From positions 1 to 46,446 of IMG/VR virus record IMGVR_UViG_3300043436_001506: 46,446 nt of DNA; one strand, written 5' to 3'. The notes below the pieces were generated by a model. The model was not told the DNA's origin and did no database searches. It saw only the letters and a list, made by a program, of their open reading frames with translations. Both the position numbers and the translations under genes were made by a program. This DNA is from a virus. Below, one piece after another: positions 1 through 8,397 of the stretch (positions are counted from its first letter, which is position 1; every line of letters starts with the position of its first letter).

Positions 1-2
1 GT

Positions 3-77
3 TGTAACCACTTCAAACAAATTAACACACACCTGATGGGAGCCAATGGCTACAACATCGAATGGATTAAAACCTAA
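3..77 (+). CDS. C-terminal end of an upstream gene (partial)
   Basis: An open frame enters from the left edge and ends at a TAA at 75-77. It gives about 24 residues ending in NGYNIEWIKT. The stop overlaps the ATG of the next gene by one base (TAATG), a coupling junction also used at 5031-5035 and, on the minus strand, at 16748-16752. That shared style and the lack of any other explanation for the first 76 bases suggest this is the tail of a gene in the same early operon. Its function cannot be told from so short a piece. Confidence 0.5.
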   Translation, partial: CNHFKQINTHLMGANGYNIEWIKT

Positions 78-307
78 TGACAACAGAAAACAAAACTATG
101 GCAGAGACTTTAGACGAACTGATACAGACCGTAGAAAGTAGAACTGTGGCACAAACAACAAGCTACTTGGCTAATTATGTCAGCGACAGACTAGATGAGT
201 TAAAGGCAACTAGAGACGCTGGTACAAGTGAGTTTGACTATTGTGAGCAGTTAGGAAGAATTAAAGAACTAGAATTACTTTTAAAAACAATTAAAGAACT
301 AAAATGA
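77..307 (+). CDS. Small helical protein of unknown function (76 aa)
   Basis: The product is a 76-residue, charged, mostly helical protein with no cysteine cluster, signal peptide or membrane segment. The second half (ELKATRDAG to the final LLLKTIKELK) looks like an amphipathic or coiled-coil helix. The ATG overlaps the stop of the upstream partial gene, and its own stop overlaps the start of the DUF932 gene (ATGA at 304-307), so it is translationally coupled on both sides. I do not recognise the family. Its place next to DUF932 and replication genes suggests a small accessory factor, which is only inference. Confidence 0.75.
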   Translation: MTTENKTMAETLDELIQTVESRTVAQTTSYLANYVSDRLDELKATRDAGTSEFDYCEQLGRIKELELLLKTIKELK

Positions 308-1152
308 ACAAAGAAGAATTATTATCCGCATCAAAAACTGATTGGACAGTTGAAAAGAGAGCATTGTTTGGCCCTAACGGTGAACCAACAAATGGCTACG
401 GAATTTTTAGAGCAGACAATGACCGTTGTTTAGGTCTAGTTGGAAGCAAGTACACCATTACACAGAACCACGAAGTTGTGGAAATGTTGATGGATGCGGC
501 AGGGGCAGTAAATATCCCTGCTGTTCGTGGTGGTGCTTTAGGAATGGGTGAGCGTATCTATTATCAGTTTCAGTTACCTGAAGTAACTATCGGTGGATCT
601 AAGAATCTCCGTTACTTGACAGGTTTGACTGCACATGACGGCTTGACTAAGATTGGCTTTGGTGCAACTAACGTAGTTGTGATTTGCCAGAACACTTTCT
701 TCCAGGCATTCAAAGATTGTGAAGCAGTTAAACACACGCCTAACCACAAGGAAAGACTTGCAGGAATCATCAACTCACTACGTGCATCTATGTTTGCAGA
801 AGAGCAAAACATCCAGCGTATGATTCAGATGAGCAATACAGTAGTACCTAGTAAGATTGATGATGATTTCTTGTTTGAGATTATCGGAGGTCACTTAGAG
901 TCTACTCGTAGCACCAACCGTCTGAATGATTTGAAGGCAGCAATGTCTACAGAGTATGCAGCACATGGTGAGTCAGCTTACGGATTGTTTAATGCAGTTA
1001 CACGTTTCACCAACCACATGACTCCTTACAAAGACATTGATACTAAACGTAAGGCATTGATGTTCGGTTCAGGTGCTCGTATTAACCAACGTGCATTTGA
1101 TGTAATCGAGAACAAGTTTGTGAGAAGTAAACCAGTAGAAATTTACATCTAA
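304..1152 (+). CDS. DUF932 family phage/plasmid-like protein
   Basis: This 282-residue protein matches the DUF932 pattern: an N-terminal part ending in a GLVGSKYTITQNHEV-type segment, a central GLTAHDGLTKIGFGATNVVVICQNTF region in which a conserved asparagine and cysteine precede the long helical C-terminal half. Members occur in many phages and plasmids near replication and recombination genes, but their biochemical role is not established. The length is normal for the family. The start is fixed by the ATGA overlap with the 76-aa gene. A hairpin terminator follows the stop at 1168-1209, so this gene may end a transcription unit. Confidence 0.85.
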   Translation: MNKEELLSASKTDWTVEKRALFGPNGEPTNGYGIFRADNDRCLGLVGSKYTITQNHEVVEMLMDAAGAVNIPAVRGGALGMGERIYYQFQLPEVTIGGSKNLRYLTGLTAHDGLTKIGFGATNVVVICQNTFFQAFKDCEAVKHTPNHKERLAGIINSLRASMFAEEQNIQRMIQMSNTVVPSKIDDDFLFEIIGGHLESTRSTNRLNDLKAAMSTEYAAHGESAYGLFNAVTRFTNHMTPYKDIDTKRKALMFGSGARINQRAFDVIENKFVRSKPVEIYI

Positions 1153-1167
1153 AATTAACCAACAAAT

Positions 1168-1209
1168 GGAAATAGAATAGCCTAAGATTAACTTAGGTTA
1201 TTCTTTTCC
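1168..1209 (+). terminator. Rho-independent-type terminator after the DUF932 gene
   Basis: A 13-base-pair stem (AGAATAGCCTAAG at 1174-1186 against CTTAGGTTATTCT at 1192-1204, one G-T pair) closes a 5-base loop. It can extend through GGAAA / TTTCC (1168-1172 and 1205-1209) past a one-base bulge. A T-rich tract (TTTTCCTTT) follows directly. It sits in the only clear gap of the early operon, so it may partly end the upstream transcript before the NinG-like gene. Confidence 0.75.
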
Positions 1210-1220
1210 TTTGTATATTG
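1206..1220 (+). promoter_or_regulatory. Weak promoter candidate before the NinG-like gene
   Basis: After the terminator, the sequence TTCCTTTGTATATTG precedes the ATG at 1225 by only four bases. It is one change away from the Bacteroidota -7 element TAnnTTTG and shares the string TTTGTATATT with the region upstream of the gene at 10040. No TTG is seen 19 bases further up, so this is a weak candidate; a phage-polymerase promoter is also possible. Confidence 0.25.
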
Positions 1221-1224
1221 TATT

Positions 1225-1842
1225 ATGCTAAGAAGAAAAGCCACACAGGAAAAGAAAACTCCAGTTAAGGGAGAACCTGTCAAAATAGAAAAGCCTGTTA
1301 TTGACACGATCTGTGCAGAATGTGGCAAAAAACGTCCCTATAGTAACAAATCCAAGAAGTTATGTGCAGTTTGTGTGAAGAAATCACAAATCGCCAAAGC
1401 AAAGGAGAAGAAAGCTAAAGTACGTCAAAAGAAAGCTGAGTCCATTGGAGTGCTGACTAAGAAACTAGACAGAATCTTTAGTGTGTATGTTAGATTATCA
1501 GGTGTTAAGAAAGAGCATAGTGCACAATGTTTTACATGTGACAGAGTTTTACACTGGCGAGAGATACAATGTGGACATTTTCAGTCAAGAAGATTCTACT
1601 CAACTCGATTTCATGTACTAAATTGCAAGCCCCAATGTTATGCTTGTAACATCGGATTGAGTGGTAATCAATACATTTTTGGAGTAAACCTAGATAAACT
1701 ACATGGTGAAGGTACGGCTGAGTCTATGGTACGTGCATCACGTGAGGTTAAGAAGTTTACTAGTGCAGAGATGATGGAGTTGATTACTGTCTATGAGGAT
1801 TTAGTAGGCGAATTGAGGAAGAAACTAAACATTTGGGAGTAA
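1225..1842 (+). CDS. ninG: NinG-like recombination endonuclease with zinc-binding cysteines
   Basis: The 205-residue product resembles lambda NinG (Rap). An N-terminal treble of cysteines (C30, C33, C47, C50) forms a likely zinc ribbon, followed by a lysine-rich helix. The core has LDRIFSVYVRL, C102-x2-C105, the QCGHF motif (C116, H118), an FSTRF-like segment, N133 and QCYACN (C138, C141, N142), as in the HNH-like fold of NinG. NinG/Rap proteins are structure-specific nucleases that cut branched DNA during recombination. Here the gene lies directly before the DNA polymerase (3-base gap), which fits a role in recombination-linked replication. The length is usual for the family. Confidence 0.85.
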   Translation: MLRRKATQEKKTPVKGEPVKIEKPVIDTICAECGKKRPYSNKSKKLCAVCVKKSQIAKAKEKKAKVRQKKAESIGVLTKKLDRIFSVYVRLSGVKKEHSAQCFTCDRVLHWREIQCGHFQSRRFYSTRFHVLNCKPQCYACNIGLSGNQYIFGVNLDKLHGEGTAESMVRASREVKKFTSAEMMELITVYEDLVGELRKKLNIWE

Positions 1843-1845
1843 GTA

Positions 1846-3849
1846 ATGGGATTGTATTTTGTATCATCAGACACACAGCTTCAGAGAGAGATGCAGGAAT
1901 CCTCTCGTGAAGAGATTAAAGCATGCACTAAAGAAACTTGTCTTAAGTATCTAACTACTCAAGACGTTCTTGGATTTGACATAGAGACTCTAGGGTTTGA
2001 TCCCTACAGAGACCGTATCGTATGTATTCAGCTAGGTAATGCTCAAAATCAGTTTGTCATTGATACAAATACGATAGACATTCAAGCATTCAAATCGATT
2101 CTAGAAAACAAAGTACTTATTGGTCATAACTTAAAGTTTGACATTAGGTTCTTAATGCACAATAGAATCATTCCTACAAAGATATTCGATACGTTCATTG
2201 CAGAGAAGACACTTTACCTTGGTGTAACTCTACACAAATGCTCTTTGGCAGATTGCGTTGATAGGTATTGCGGTACTTATATGGACAAGACCCAACGACT
2301 TAACATTACAGGTAGATTTAGTCCTGAATTCATTAAGTACAGTGGTAAGGACGTAGAGTTTTTGCATGCTATCAAAGAGAAACAAGAAGAGTTAATTCGA
2401 GAAAAGAACTGTGAATTATCTATTGAACTAGACAATCGTTTTGTGATTGTGCTATCGTACATTGAGTACTGCGGTATGAAGCTAGACATAACCAAATGGC
2501 TAAACCGATTAGGAAAGATAAAGAACGAAGCAGAAGAATTAAAAACAAAATTAGATTCCTACTTAATAGAAAACAACTATGACAAGTTCATAGACAGACA
2601 AGGTGATTTGTTTAGTCCTGGACTACACACATCTATCAACTGGAACAGCGCAATCCAAGTCATTCAACTATTTGAAATGATGGGTGTAGATGTTGAGATA
2701 GTAGATAAGGGTGTAACCAAGAAAACAACAGAAGCAGGACACCTTGTAAAACAAGTAGACAAGTTTCCAATTCTAGAAACCTACATCCGATTTAAAGAAT
2801 GCCAAAAGAATATCGGTACGTATGGTGACAACTGGTTAAGATTAATTAATCCTATAAGCGGTAGAGTACACACTAGTTATACGCAGTTGATGAGCACAGG
2901 ACGCTTATCTAGTGGTGGACGAAACAAAGCTACGGGAGAGGCTTATCCTAACTTTCAGAATATTCCTAGTGACGAAGAAACTAGAGGATGTTTTGTAGCA
3001 GAAGAAGGAAATACACTTATAGGTTGCGATTACACAGGTCAAGAGCAAATTGTTCTAGTTAACAAATGTCTTGACGCTAACCTATTGGAGTTCTACAGGA
3101 AGGATCTTGGAGATATGCACTCATTTGTTGCATCCAAGATGTATCCAGAGTTAGACGGTATGCCGCTTGATGACATCAAGAAAAAGCATAAAGACAAACG
3201 TCAAACAGCTAAGATAGCAGGATTTGCTATTAACTATGGAGGCAGTGGAAAAGGTATTGCAGACCAACTAGGAATAAGTTTAGTCCAAGGTCAGCACATC
3301 TATGATTCCTACTTTAATGCCTTCCCTGGATTGAAATCATATTTCGATAAAGCCAAACAGTTTGGACTAAAGAATGGCTACGTGTTGATTTCAGAAGTAA
3401 CAGGTAAAAAGTCCTACGTAGATAACTACGATTGGTACATGGAGAAGAAGAGTAAAATGACTAACGAGTTCTGGGAAAGTTACAAGAGACACAAAGAAAA
3501 CAACACTCCCACTTTTAGAGAACTTAAGAAAGAAGTACAATCATTCTCTATAAAGAAAGGAGATATTGAACGTATGTCATTGAACTACCCAATCCAAGGT
3601 GAATCTTCAGAGATTACGAAGTTATCTTGTGTCTTGTTTTGGAATGAGTATCTAGTACCAAACAACTTATTGTTTACTGTGAAATTTGTAAACACAATCC
3701 ACGACGAGAATTTAATCGAATGTCCGCTAGCATTAGCAGACGAATGTGCAAAAGCACTACAAGATGCAATGGAGAAAGCAGGCAGTAAGTTTTGTAAAAC
3801 TATACCGCTAAAAGCTGACCCTTGTATCGCACCTTATTGGAAGAAATAA
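1846..3849 (+). CDS. polA: Family A DNA polymerase with 3'-5' exonuclease
   Basis: This 667-residue replicative-type polymerase has both domains in order. Exonuclease: Exo I FDIET (D45, E47), Exo II GHNLKFD (H94, D99), Exo III YSGKD (Y165, D169). Polymerase: TGRLSS (351-356), motif A CDYTGQE (D395, E400), motif B from R452 through K456 to Y464-G, and motif C HDE (H619, D620, E621). There is no 5'-3' exonuclease domain, as is normal for phage enzymes. Motif A reads DYTGQE where most family members have DYSQIE; the metal-binding aspartate and the glutamate are kept. It contains about 17 cysteines, a useful contrast with the giant virion proteins. It copies the phage genome in the host cytoplasm. 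Confidence 0.95.
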   Translation: MGLYFVSSDTQLQREMQESSREEIKACTKETCLKYLTTQDVLGFDIETLGFDPYRDRIVCIQLGNAQNQFVIDTNTIDIQAFKSILENKVLIGHNLKFDIRFLMHNRIIPTKIFDTFIAEKTLYLGVTLHKCSLADCVDRYCGTYMDKTQRLNITGRFSPEFIKYSGKDVEFLHAIKEKQEELIREKNCELSIELDNRFVIVLSYIEYCGMKLDITKWLNRLGKIKNEAEELKTKLDSYLIENNYDKFIDRQGDLFSPGLHTSINWNSAIQVIQLFEMMGVDVEIVDKGVTKKTTEAGHLVKQVDKFPILETYIRFKECQKNIGTYGDNWLRLINPISGRVHTSYTQLMSTGRLSSGGRNKATGEAYPNFQNIPSDEETRGCFVAEEGNTLIGCDYTGQEQIVLVNKCLDANLLEFYRKDLGDMHSFVASKMYPELDGMPLDDIKKKHKDKRQTAKIAGFAINYGGSGKGIADQLGISLVQGQHIYDSYFNAFPGLKSYFDKAKQFGLKNGYVLISEVTGKKSYVDNYDWYMEKKSKMTNEFWESYKRHKENNTPTFRELKKEVQSFSIKKGDIERMSLNYPIQGESSEITKLSCVLFWNEYLVPNNLLFTVKFVNTIHDENLIECPLALADECAKALQDAMEKAGSKFCKTIPLKADPCIAPYWKK

Positions 3850-3864
3850 CTAAACAAAAAAATT

Positions 3865-4422
3865 ATGGGAGCACAATTAATTGAATTAAGATCAAGAGGA
3901 GCCTCGATGAGAGAGGCATACAAAAATGCAGTAGAAGAAGCAGTTTACGAATACGGTAATGATTCATACAACGGAACCATTAGCACAACTCAAGGTTTTA
4001 TTGATATGACTAAAGAGTACTTATCCTCAGGCAAAAGTCTTGGGGATTTTGCGGAATGGCTGTATGACAATAACAAGATTAGTAAATGGGGCAATGCTGT
4101 AGGTATCTGTACAACAAAGCCATTAGTTAACAACAACAAGATTAAGACTCAGGTTGCAACTACACCGCAACGAGGCAATCGTGTTTGGAAGACAATCTAT
4201 GAAGTACAGTTGTTTGATGGTGATGTAATCGGCAGTAGTGAGTTTCAGATAGATGCTATTAACATCGGTCGTAAGTATACAGAAGAGCACAAGACTAAGA
4301 CCTATGTACACATTACTAAGAAGCTTACTAACAGTAGCACATTAGTGTCTGAAATTAGTTACAAGAAGTCAGACAAAGAAACTCCAGGTTCCTACTACTT
4401 TATTGCAATAGCAGCTAACTAA
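3865..4422 (+). CDS. Unknown early protein (185 aa)
   Basis: I do not recognise this family. The N-terminal 80 residues look helical (RSRGASMREAYKNAVEEAV, then DMTKEYLSSGKSLGDFAEWLYDNNKI); the C-terminal half, from about residue 100, looks like a beta-rich domain (VWKTIYEVQLFDG, then TKTYVHITKKL and YYFIAIAAN). No signal peptide or membrane segment is seen. It follows the polymerase gene by 15 bases and precedes the next gene by one base (stop 4420-4422, start 4424), so it belongs to the same operon. Confidence 0.8.
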   Translation: MGAQLIELRSRGASMREAYKNAVEEAVYEYGNDSYNGTISTTQGFIDMTKEYLSSGKSLGDFAEWLYDNNKISKWGNAVGICTTKPLVNNNKIKTQVATTPQRGNRVWKTIYEVQLFDGDVIGSSEFQIDAINIGRKYTEEHKTKTYVHITKKLTNSSTLVSEISYKKSDKETPGSYYFIAIAAN

Positions 4423-4423
4423 T

Positions 4424-4783
4424 ATGGAAACATTTAAGATTGAATTCGACGCCAAACATACTGTTTGGTATCGTACTACGGCAAACATTCAAGCAGAGAA
4501 TTTAGATGATGCAAAAAGAATTGCTAAAGAACTCTACGAGAATAACGAGATTGATGAAGTAGAGGATGCTTATACAGAAATTATCTATGATACTGCTGAA
4601 CTTATGTCTGCAGCAGACAACGGGGAAGAACCTACTGAAGAGTTGTTTGTAGATGGAGAGTTAGTTCTAACTAATCTATCTGAAGAAGATACAATCGACT
4701 ACGACGATGACCCAGCATTTGACCATCTGCGAGACGAAGAAGCAAATTTTATTAACGAACAGAGAGAACAAGAAAATGAATAG
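4424..4783 (+). CDS. Acidic protein of unknown function (119 aa)
   Basis: The 119-residue product is strongly acidic. The first 50 residues (FDAKHTVWYRTTANIQAENLDDAKRIA) have the beta-strand and helix order of small domains often found in phage proteins, in which a strand is followed by an 'A-E-x-x-x-D-A' helix. The rest is rich in Asp and Glu and likely disordered. Its end overlaps the start of the next gene. A DNA-mimic or regulatory role would fit the charge but is not supported by anything else. Confidence 0.75.
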   Translation: METFKIEFDAKHTVWYRTTANIQAENLDDAKRIAKELYENNEIDEVEDAYTEIIYDTAELMSAADNGEEPTEELFVDGELVLTNLSEEDTIDYDDDPAFDHLRDEEANFINEQREQENE

Positions 4784-5033
4784 ACTAGAGTATGAAGTAG
4801 AGAGGCTAGAATTAGCTAACCTACTGTTAAAGGATAAGAAGATTGTAGAAATCCGCTACTCAACCGAAGAGGAGATAAAAGAGATGGGTTGGCGTGAAGC
4901 TTTCATTATATTTAGGACAGAAGATGGTGTAAGTTTTTACCCTAGCAGAGATCCTGAAGGTAATGAGGCAGGTGTTATCTTCTTACAAGAGCCAGTTTCT
5001 CTTAAAGGACCACTACTATTCCATGAATTCTAA
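4776..5033 (+). CDS. Unknown small protein (85 aa)
   Basis: The open frame runs from 4707, but its first 23 codons lie inside the acidic gene. The ATG at 4776 starts a protein (MNRLEYEVERLELANLL) that overlaps that gene by only eight bases, so I chose it. The product has a helical start followed by a compact beta-rich part (EAFIIFRTEDGVSFYPSRD). It ends with TAATG, overlapping the start of the next gene by one base. The family is not recognised. Confidence 0.7.
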   Translation: MNRLEYEVERLELANLLLKDKKIVEIRYSTEEEIKEMGWREAFIIFRTEDGVSFYPSRDPEGNEAGVIFLQEPVSLKGPLLFHEF

Positions 5034-5695
5034 TGGCAAATCATTGTTACAATTACGGCTACTTTGTAGGTAGCCGTAAACAGATTCAGAGATTACTTGC
5101 ACAAGCTCAAAAACTAGAAGAAACTAAGGAGATGAGATATCGTGATTCATCTCCTACTACTGCTGAAGTTGGCTTTTATGCAGGCAACTACTCTAAAGTT
5201 CTGATGAATAGACCTGACATGCAAGAAGATGGTACATATAAACCTGGCTTTGATGTCTACGAGAAGTATGGCTCTAAGTGGTTTGATGCTTACTTTGAGA
5301 TACAAGAATATCACAATGAAGATGAAATAGGATTAACAATCTCAGGTGATAGTGCTTGGAGTCCAGCGCTTCCTTTGTTTGTAAAACTTTGTAAGAAGTA
5401 CAAATTAACTTGTGAAGGTAACTACGATGAGCCAGGGATGGATTTTGCAGGTGAGTTCTCAATAGATACAGAAGGTAATTTAGACGAGATTCAATTGAGT
5501 TATCGTGAGTTTCAGCAAAAGAACAATCCAGAATGCTTTTGGGATGACCTCACAAATCAAATTGATGATGGTTATTTCCAAGACATTGAGAGTGTTTATG
5601 CTGAGTTTAACCCTGAGTATTGGAAGCTTACGCCAGAAGAGAAAGAAGAGTTAAAGAAGTGTTTTGATACGTGGCAGAGTGAGCAATCTAAGTGA
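5033..5695 (+). CDS. YubB/Api92-like ferredoxin-fold protein
   Basis: The 220-residue protein starts MANHCYNYGYFVGS and contains GSKWFDAYFEIQ and TISGDSAWSPALPLF. These correspond to the conserved positions of DUF1281/YubB and the Api92-like ferredoxin-fold family (an N-terminal 'N-W-C-x-N' strand, a 'W-G-T-K-W-D' turn, and an 'S-x-W-S-P' segment). Such proteins are common on plasmids and phages, and their role is unknown. The C-terminal 70 residues are acidic and helical. It is coupled to the previous gene through TAATG and overlapped by the next. Confidence 0.65.
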   Translation: MANHCYNYGYFVGSRKQIQRLLAQAQKLEETKEMRYRDSSPTTAEVGFYAGNYSKVLMNRPDMQEDGTYKPGFDVYEKYGSKWFDAYFEIQEYHNEDEIGLTISGDSAWSPALPLFVKLCKKYKLTCEGNYDEPGMDFAGEFSIDTEGNLDEIQLSYREFQQKNNPECFWDDLTNQIDDGYFQDIESVYAEFNPEYWKLTPEEKEELKKCFDTWQSEQSK

Positions 5696-5954
5696 AGAAC
5701 AAAAACTAAAGGATATAAGAAGGGCCTATGTGTTAGCACGGGCCCTTAATATCCAGTATCAGTGGGTTAGAGAGTTTCTTAATCCAGAACTTAAGAGAGC
5801 AGCTAACAATGCAAAAGCTGCTAATGCATTTTTTATCAAGCAGATAGACGAAGCATTTAAGAAACGTTTAAGAGACGGCAATCTAATAGATACTGAGGAA
5901 GAGTTAGCGTTTAAACTTTTAGAAGAATTAGAAAAACTACAAGATGATAAATAA
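5679..5954 (+). CDS. Unknown helical protein (91 aa; non-ATG start)
   Basis: No ATG is available near the 5' end. Either a TTG at 5664 or a GTG at 5679 must start this gene; the GTG gives the shorter overlap with the upstream gene (17 bases) and begins SNLSEEQKLKDIRRAY. The product is almost entirely helical and charged, with no recognised domain. It overlaps the following gene by 11 bases. It lies between two early genes and is probably translated by coupling. Confidence 0.65.
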   Translation: MSNLSEEQKLKDIRRAYVLARALNIQYQWVREFLNPELKRAANNAKAANAFFIKQIDEAFKKRLRDGNLIDTEEELAFKLLEELEKLQDDK

Positions 5955-6384
5955 AATCTATATACCAGGTAAACTAGCCGTCAAAGTAGATGGCAATAGA
6001 TACTTCAAACCAGATGATCCTGCTATATTACAACAGTACTTAACTGAAGTAATGAATGGAGACCCTGACGTAGAAGTAGAGTTAAATATAGTGCGTGTTG
6101 AAGGCAAGAAAAGCATACAACAACTGCGCTACTTCTATGGAGTAATACTTCCTGTTATCAAGAACTCATTGGAAGAACTCCAAGGAGAAGAGTTAACTAA
6201 GGAAGAAGTAATCATGTTTCTCAAGAGCAAATACTTTTATGAAGAAGTTGCTATGGGAGGCGAGTTTGTAAAACTACCTATGTCATTCTCCAAAGCAACT
6301 AAAGAAGAAGTAACCAAATTCATTACTAAGGTACTTCAGTTTGCTAATGATGTACTAGGTGCACATATACCAGAGCCAAACTAG
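5944..6384 (+). CDS. Possible NinB-like recombination protein
   Basis: The 146-residue product has KSIQQLRYFYGVILPVIKNS followed by EELTKEEVIMFLKSKYF and a C-terminal TKEEVTKFITKVLQFAND helix. This order (QxxR-aromatic helix, then a helix bearing 'E-E-x-x-x-x-L-K') resembles NinB/YbcN proteins, which bind single-stranded DNA and act with NinG-type nucleases. The match is by pattern only and could be a separate phage family. The presence of a NinG-like gene 4 kb upstream in the same operon gives it some support. Confidence 0.45.
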   Translation: MINKIYIPGKLAVKVDGNRYFKPDDPAILQQYLTEVMNGDPDVEVELNIVRVEGKKSIQQLRYFYGVILPVIKNSLEELQGEELTKEEVIMFLKSKYFYEEVAMGGEFVKLPMSFSKATKEEVTKFITKVLQFANDVLGAHIPEPN

Positions 6385-6386
6385 AT

Positions 6387-6782
6387 ATGGAAAACAAGAC
6401 AATTATAAAAGAAGTTAATGAAGAAGCCGATGAGTTTATGAAAGCTTTGTCTGACAGAGACAAACAAGAACAAGCACTTCGCTACAACCAAGGTAAACTT
6501 CAGTGGTCATTAGTGGACTTTGACTCACTAGAAGGACTAGTTAGAGTTCTTGAGTACGGTGCCCAGAAATACAGTAAAGATAACTGGAAGAAAGGCATGC
6601 CTGTAACTCAAGTTACTGAGTCTTTGATGCGCCACTTGTTTGCATTTTTGCGAGGTGAAGACGTAGACCCTGAATCAGGATGTCGTCACATCAGCCATGT
6701 AATGTGTAACACAATGTTCTTAGAATACATTTTAAGAGAAAAGCCACACTATGACAATCGGACAACTACAACTGAGCTTTAA
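6387..6782 (+). CDS. dATP/dGTP diphosphohydrolase-like protein (DUF5664)
   Basis: The 131-residue protein carries the whole signature of the phage dATP/dGTP diphosphohydrolase N-terminal family: GKLQW (36-40), a helix with EYGAQKYSKDNWKKG (KY 61-62, NW 66-67), RHLFAFLRGED (R82, H83, E91, D92), DPESGCRH and H104. These all-alpha enzymes hydrolyse purine dNTPs to the monophosphate and pyrophosphate; the MazZ branch serves phages that replace adenine with 2-aminoadenine. No PurZ partner is visible in the window, so a general role in the dNTP pool is the safer reading. It follows the NinB-like gene by two bases. Confidence 0.8.
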   Translation: MENKTIIKEVNEEADEFMKALSDRDKQEQALRYNQGKLQWSLVDFDSLEGLVRVLEYGAQKYSKDNWKKGMPVTQVTESLMRHLFAFLRGEDVDPESGCRHISHVMCNTMFLEYILREKPHYDNRTTTTEL

Positions 6783-6966
6783 TAGCTTCTGGAAACGAAC
6801 AGAGGGACATCGAGATACACCCTTTGTTTTTTTCTATCTCCTTCCAATGTTCACTATTTCCAAAACAGTTAGTCAAGAATACTTCAGTGTATACTTGGGT
6901 TGGTTCTTTTGGAATTTAAAAATTACTTACCTACGATATGATACTAAACGAAGAATACCTAAGTAG
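6751..6966 (+). CDS. Small aromatic-rich protein (71 aa)
   Basis: The product has an unusual run of aromatic residues (FVFFYLLPMFTISK and VYLGWFFWNLKITYLRY). It could be a small beta-rich protein or a membrane-associated one; neither half is a convincing transmembrane helix. It starts 32 bases inside the previous gene and ends 29 bases inside the nuclease gene, and it fills what would otherwise be a 155-base gap in a tightly packed operon, which is the main reason to accept it. Confidence 0.6.
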   Translation: MTIGQLQLSFNSFWKRTEGHRDTPFVFFYLLPMFTISKTVSQEYFSVYLGWFFWNLKITYLRYDTKRRIPK

Positions 6967-7909
6967 TACCGCCCTTAGCCAGAGCAAGTTGAAGAAGTTG
7001 TTAGTTCATCCGCAACTCTTCATTAACTACAACAACGAGGATGACACAGACGAACCTAAAGAAACTACAGTTATCGGAGATGCTGTAGATTTAATTCTAA
7101 CTCAAAGTAGTGAAGCTTTCTACGATTCATTCTATACTACGGACGTAGAGAAGCCAGGTGCTATGATGGGTGTGTTTGTATGGACACTGTTTATTAACAG
7201 AGAAAGCAGTGATGCAGAGCAGATTGCTTACGAAAGGTCAGGGTTTAAGATTAAACTAGAGAAAGTACGTGAGCGCTACGAGAAAGAAGGCAAGTATTAC
7301 TATGAGGCTCTACTTGAGTCCAACGGCAAGAGTGTAATTACAAGTAGCCAAAAGGCCAAAATAGATGCTATTGTAGAAAGCCTTAAGTACAATGACTTTA
7401 CCCAAGAATGGATTAACGGGTCAGAAAGATACGAAGTCCATAAACAAGTAGTAGTAGAGTTCAATTACGGGAAACACAAATGTAAAGGCCTACTTGACTT
7501 AGTAGTCTTGGATAAGGAAACAGGAGTAGTATACCCAATAGACTTAAAGACAACCTCTAGTCCTACACACTTTTGGATGAGTATGTTTTGGAAGTTTAGA
7601 TATGATATTCAAGCTGCTTTCTATACCTATGGGGTTATTGCTTCAGGTCTAGTAGAGAAGCTAGGTGGCAAATCTTTACATCCGTTTAGATTTATAGTAG
7701 AGAATCAGGACTATCCTGGTAGTCCATTAATCTATGAGATGTCCGAAGAAATTCTAAAGATTGGTCAATTTGGTGGAGAACACAATGGTCGTCAGTATGA
7801 AGGATTTGACCAAGCTGTTGCACGCTACGAGTGGCACGTGGAGAATGATTTGTGGAACTACCCTATGCACGATTATCAGAACAAGGGTATACGTATTATT
7901 GGTCAATAG
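6938..7909 (+). CDS. PD-(D/E)XK nuclease, RecE/DUF3799-like
   Basis: The 323-residue protein starts with an LSQSKLKKLLVHPQLF helix, typical of exonuclease VIII-like and Cas4-like PD-(D/E)XK proteins, followed by VIGDAVDLILT (the 'G-x-x-x-H/D' helix). The active site is CKGLLDLVVLD with D187 and YPIDLKTT with D202 and K204, and the following helix has the usual QAAFY. Such enzymes resect DNA ends for single-strand annealing or process replication intermediates. Encoded at the end of the early operon, it is a candidate partner of the NinG/NinB-like proteins. The start overlaps the previous gene by 29 bases. Confidence 0.8.
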   Translation: MILNEEYLSSTALSQSKLKKLLVHPQLFINYNNEDDTDEPKETTVIGDAVDLILTQSSEAFYDSFYTTDVEKPGAMMGVFVWTLFINRESSDAEQIAYERSGFKIKLEKVRERYEKEGKYYYEALLESNGKSVITSSQKAKIDAIVESLKYNDFTQEWINGSERYEVHKQVVVEFNYGKHKCKGLLDLVVLDKETGVVYPIDLKTTSSPTHFWMSMFWKFRYDIQAAFYTYGVIASGLVEKLGGKSLHPFRFIVENQDYPGSPLIYEMSEEILKIGQFGGEHNGRQYEGFDQAVARYEWHVENDLWNYPMHDYQNKGIRIIGQ

Positions 7910-7920
7910 TTATTTAGTAT

Positions 7921-8397
7921 ATGACTTCCGTTAATTTTGTGTTAGTGAATACGCCTACTAACACAGCAAGATTTCTTACACCTATGATTTTCAATAAGGA
8001 TGCACTGGCTGTTCTACGTACCTGTGGACTAGTCAATGTATACTTAGATGATTATGGCTACCGAAAAAAGTACAAAGGCTGTTTGTTCTTTTTATTTAAC
8101 CTAAGAGATAACAAGGAGTTTGCAGAGTTTCAAAATAAAATCATCGACTTTACAAGTTTCTATGATTACTATGATGTGCCTAACAATGAAAACATGATGA
8201 GGATGTTTGTGTTTAAGGTGCATGATGTCTACTTAAGAGATTTGTTTAGCTTCCAGCATGAGCGTTTTGATGAGTTCTCCTCTAGTTACTTAGACATACT
8301 AGACCATCTATCAGACTTTACTCAAGTTAAGATTGACTTAAGTAAAGAAATCTACAGGTTTTATCCTACTCTAGAAACAATAAAGGAGGACTTATAG
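7921..8397 (+). CDS. Unknown protein (158 aa), last gene of the early operon
   Basis: I do not recognise this family. The protein is rich in Phe, Tyr and Asp, with alternating strands and helices (TSVNFVLVNTPTNTARFLTP, then LFFLFNLRDNKEFAEF), and no membrane segment or signal peptide. It follows the nuclease by 11 bases. Its stop codon (TAG, 8395-8397) lies inside the hairpin terminator at 8384-8404, so it ends the transcription unit. Confidence 0.75.
   Translation: MTSVNFVLVNTPTNTARFLTPMIFNKDALAVLRTCGLVNVYLDDYGYRKKYKGCLFFLFNLRDNKEFAEFQNKIIDFTSFYDYYDVPNNENMMRMFVFKVHDVYLRDLFSFQHERFDEFSSSYLDILDHLSDFTQVKIDLSKEIYRFYPTLETIKEDL

Noticed and set aside
4707-4775. Upstream ATG for the small gene ending at 5033
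   Set aside because: It would overlap the acidic gene by 77 bases; the ATG at 4776 fits the operon's tight spacing.
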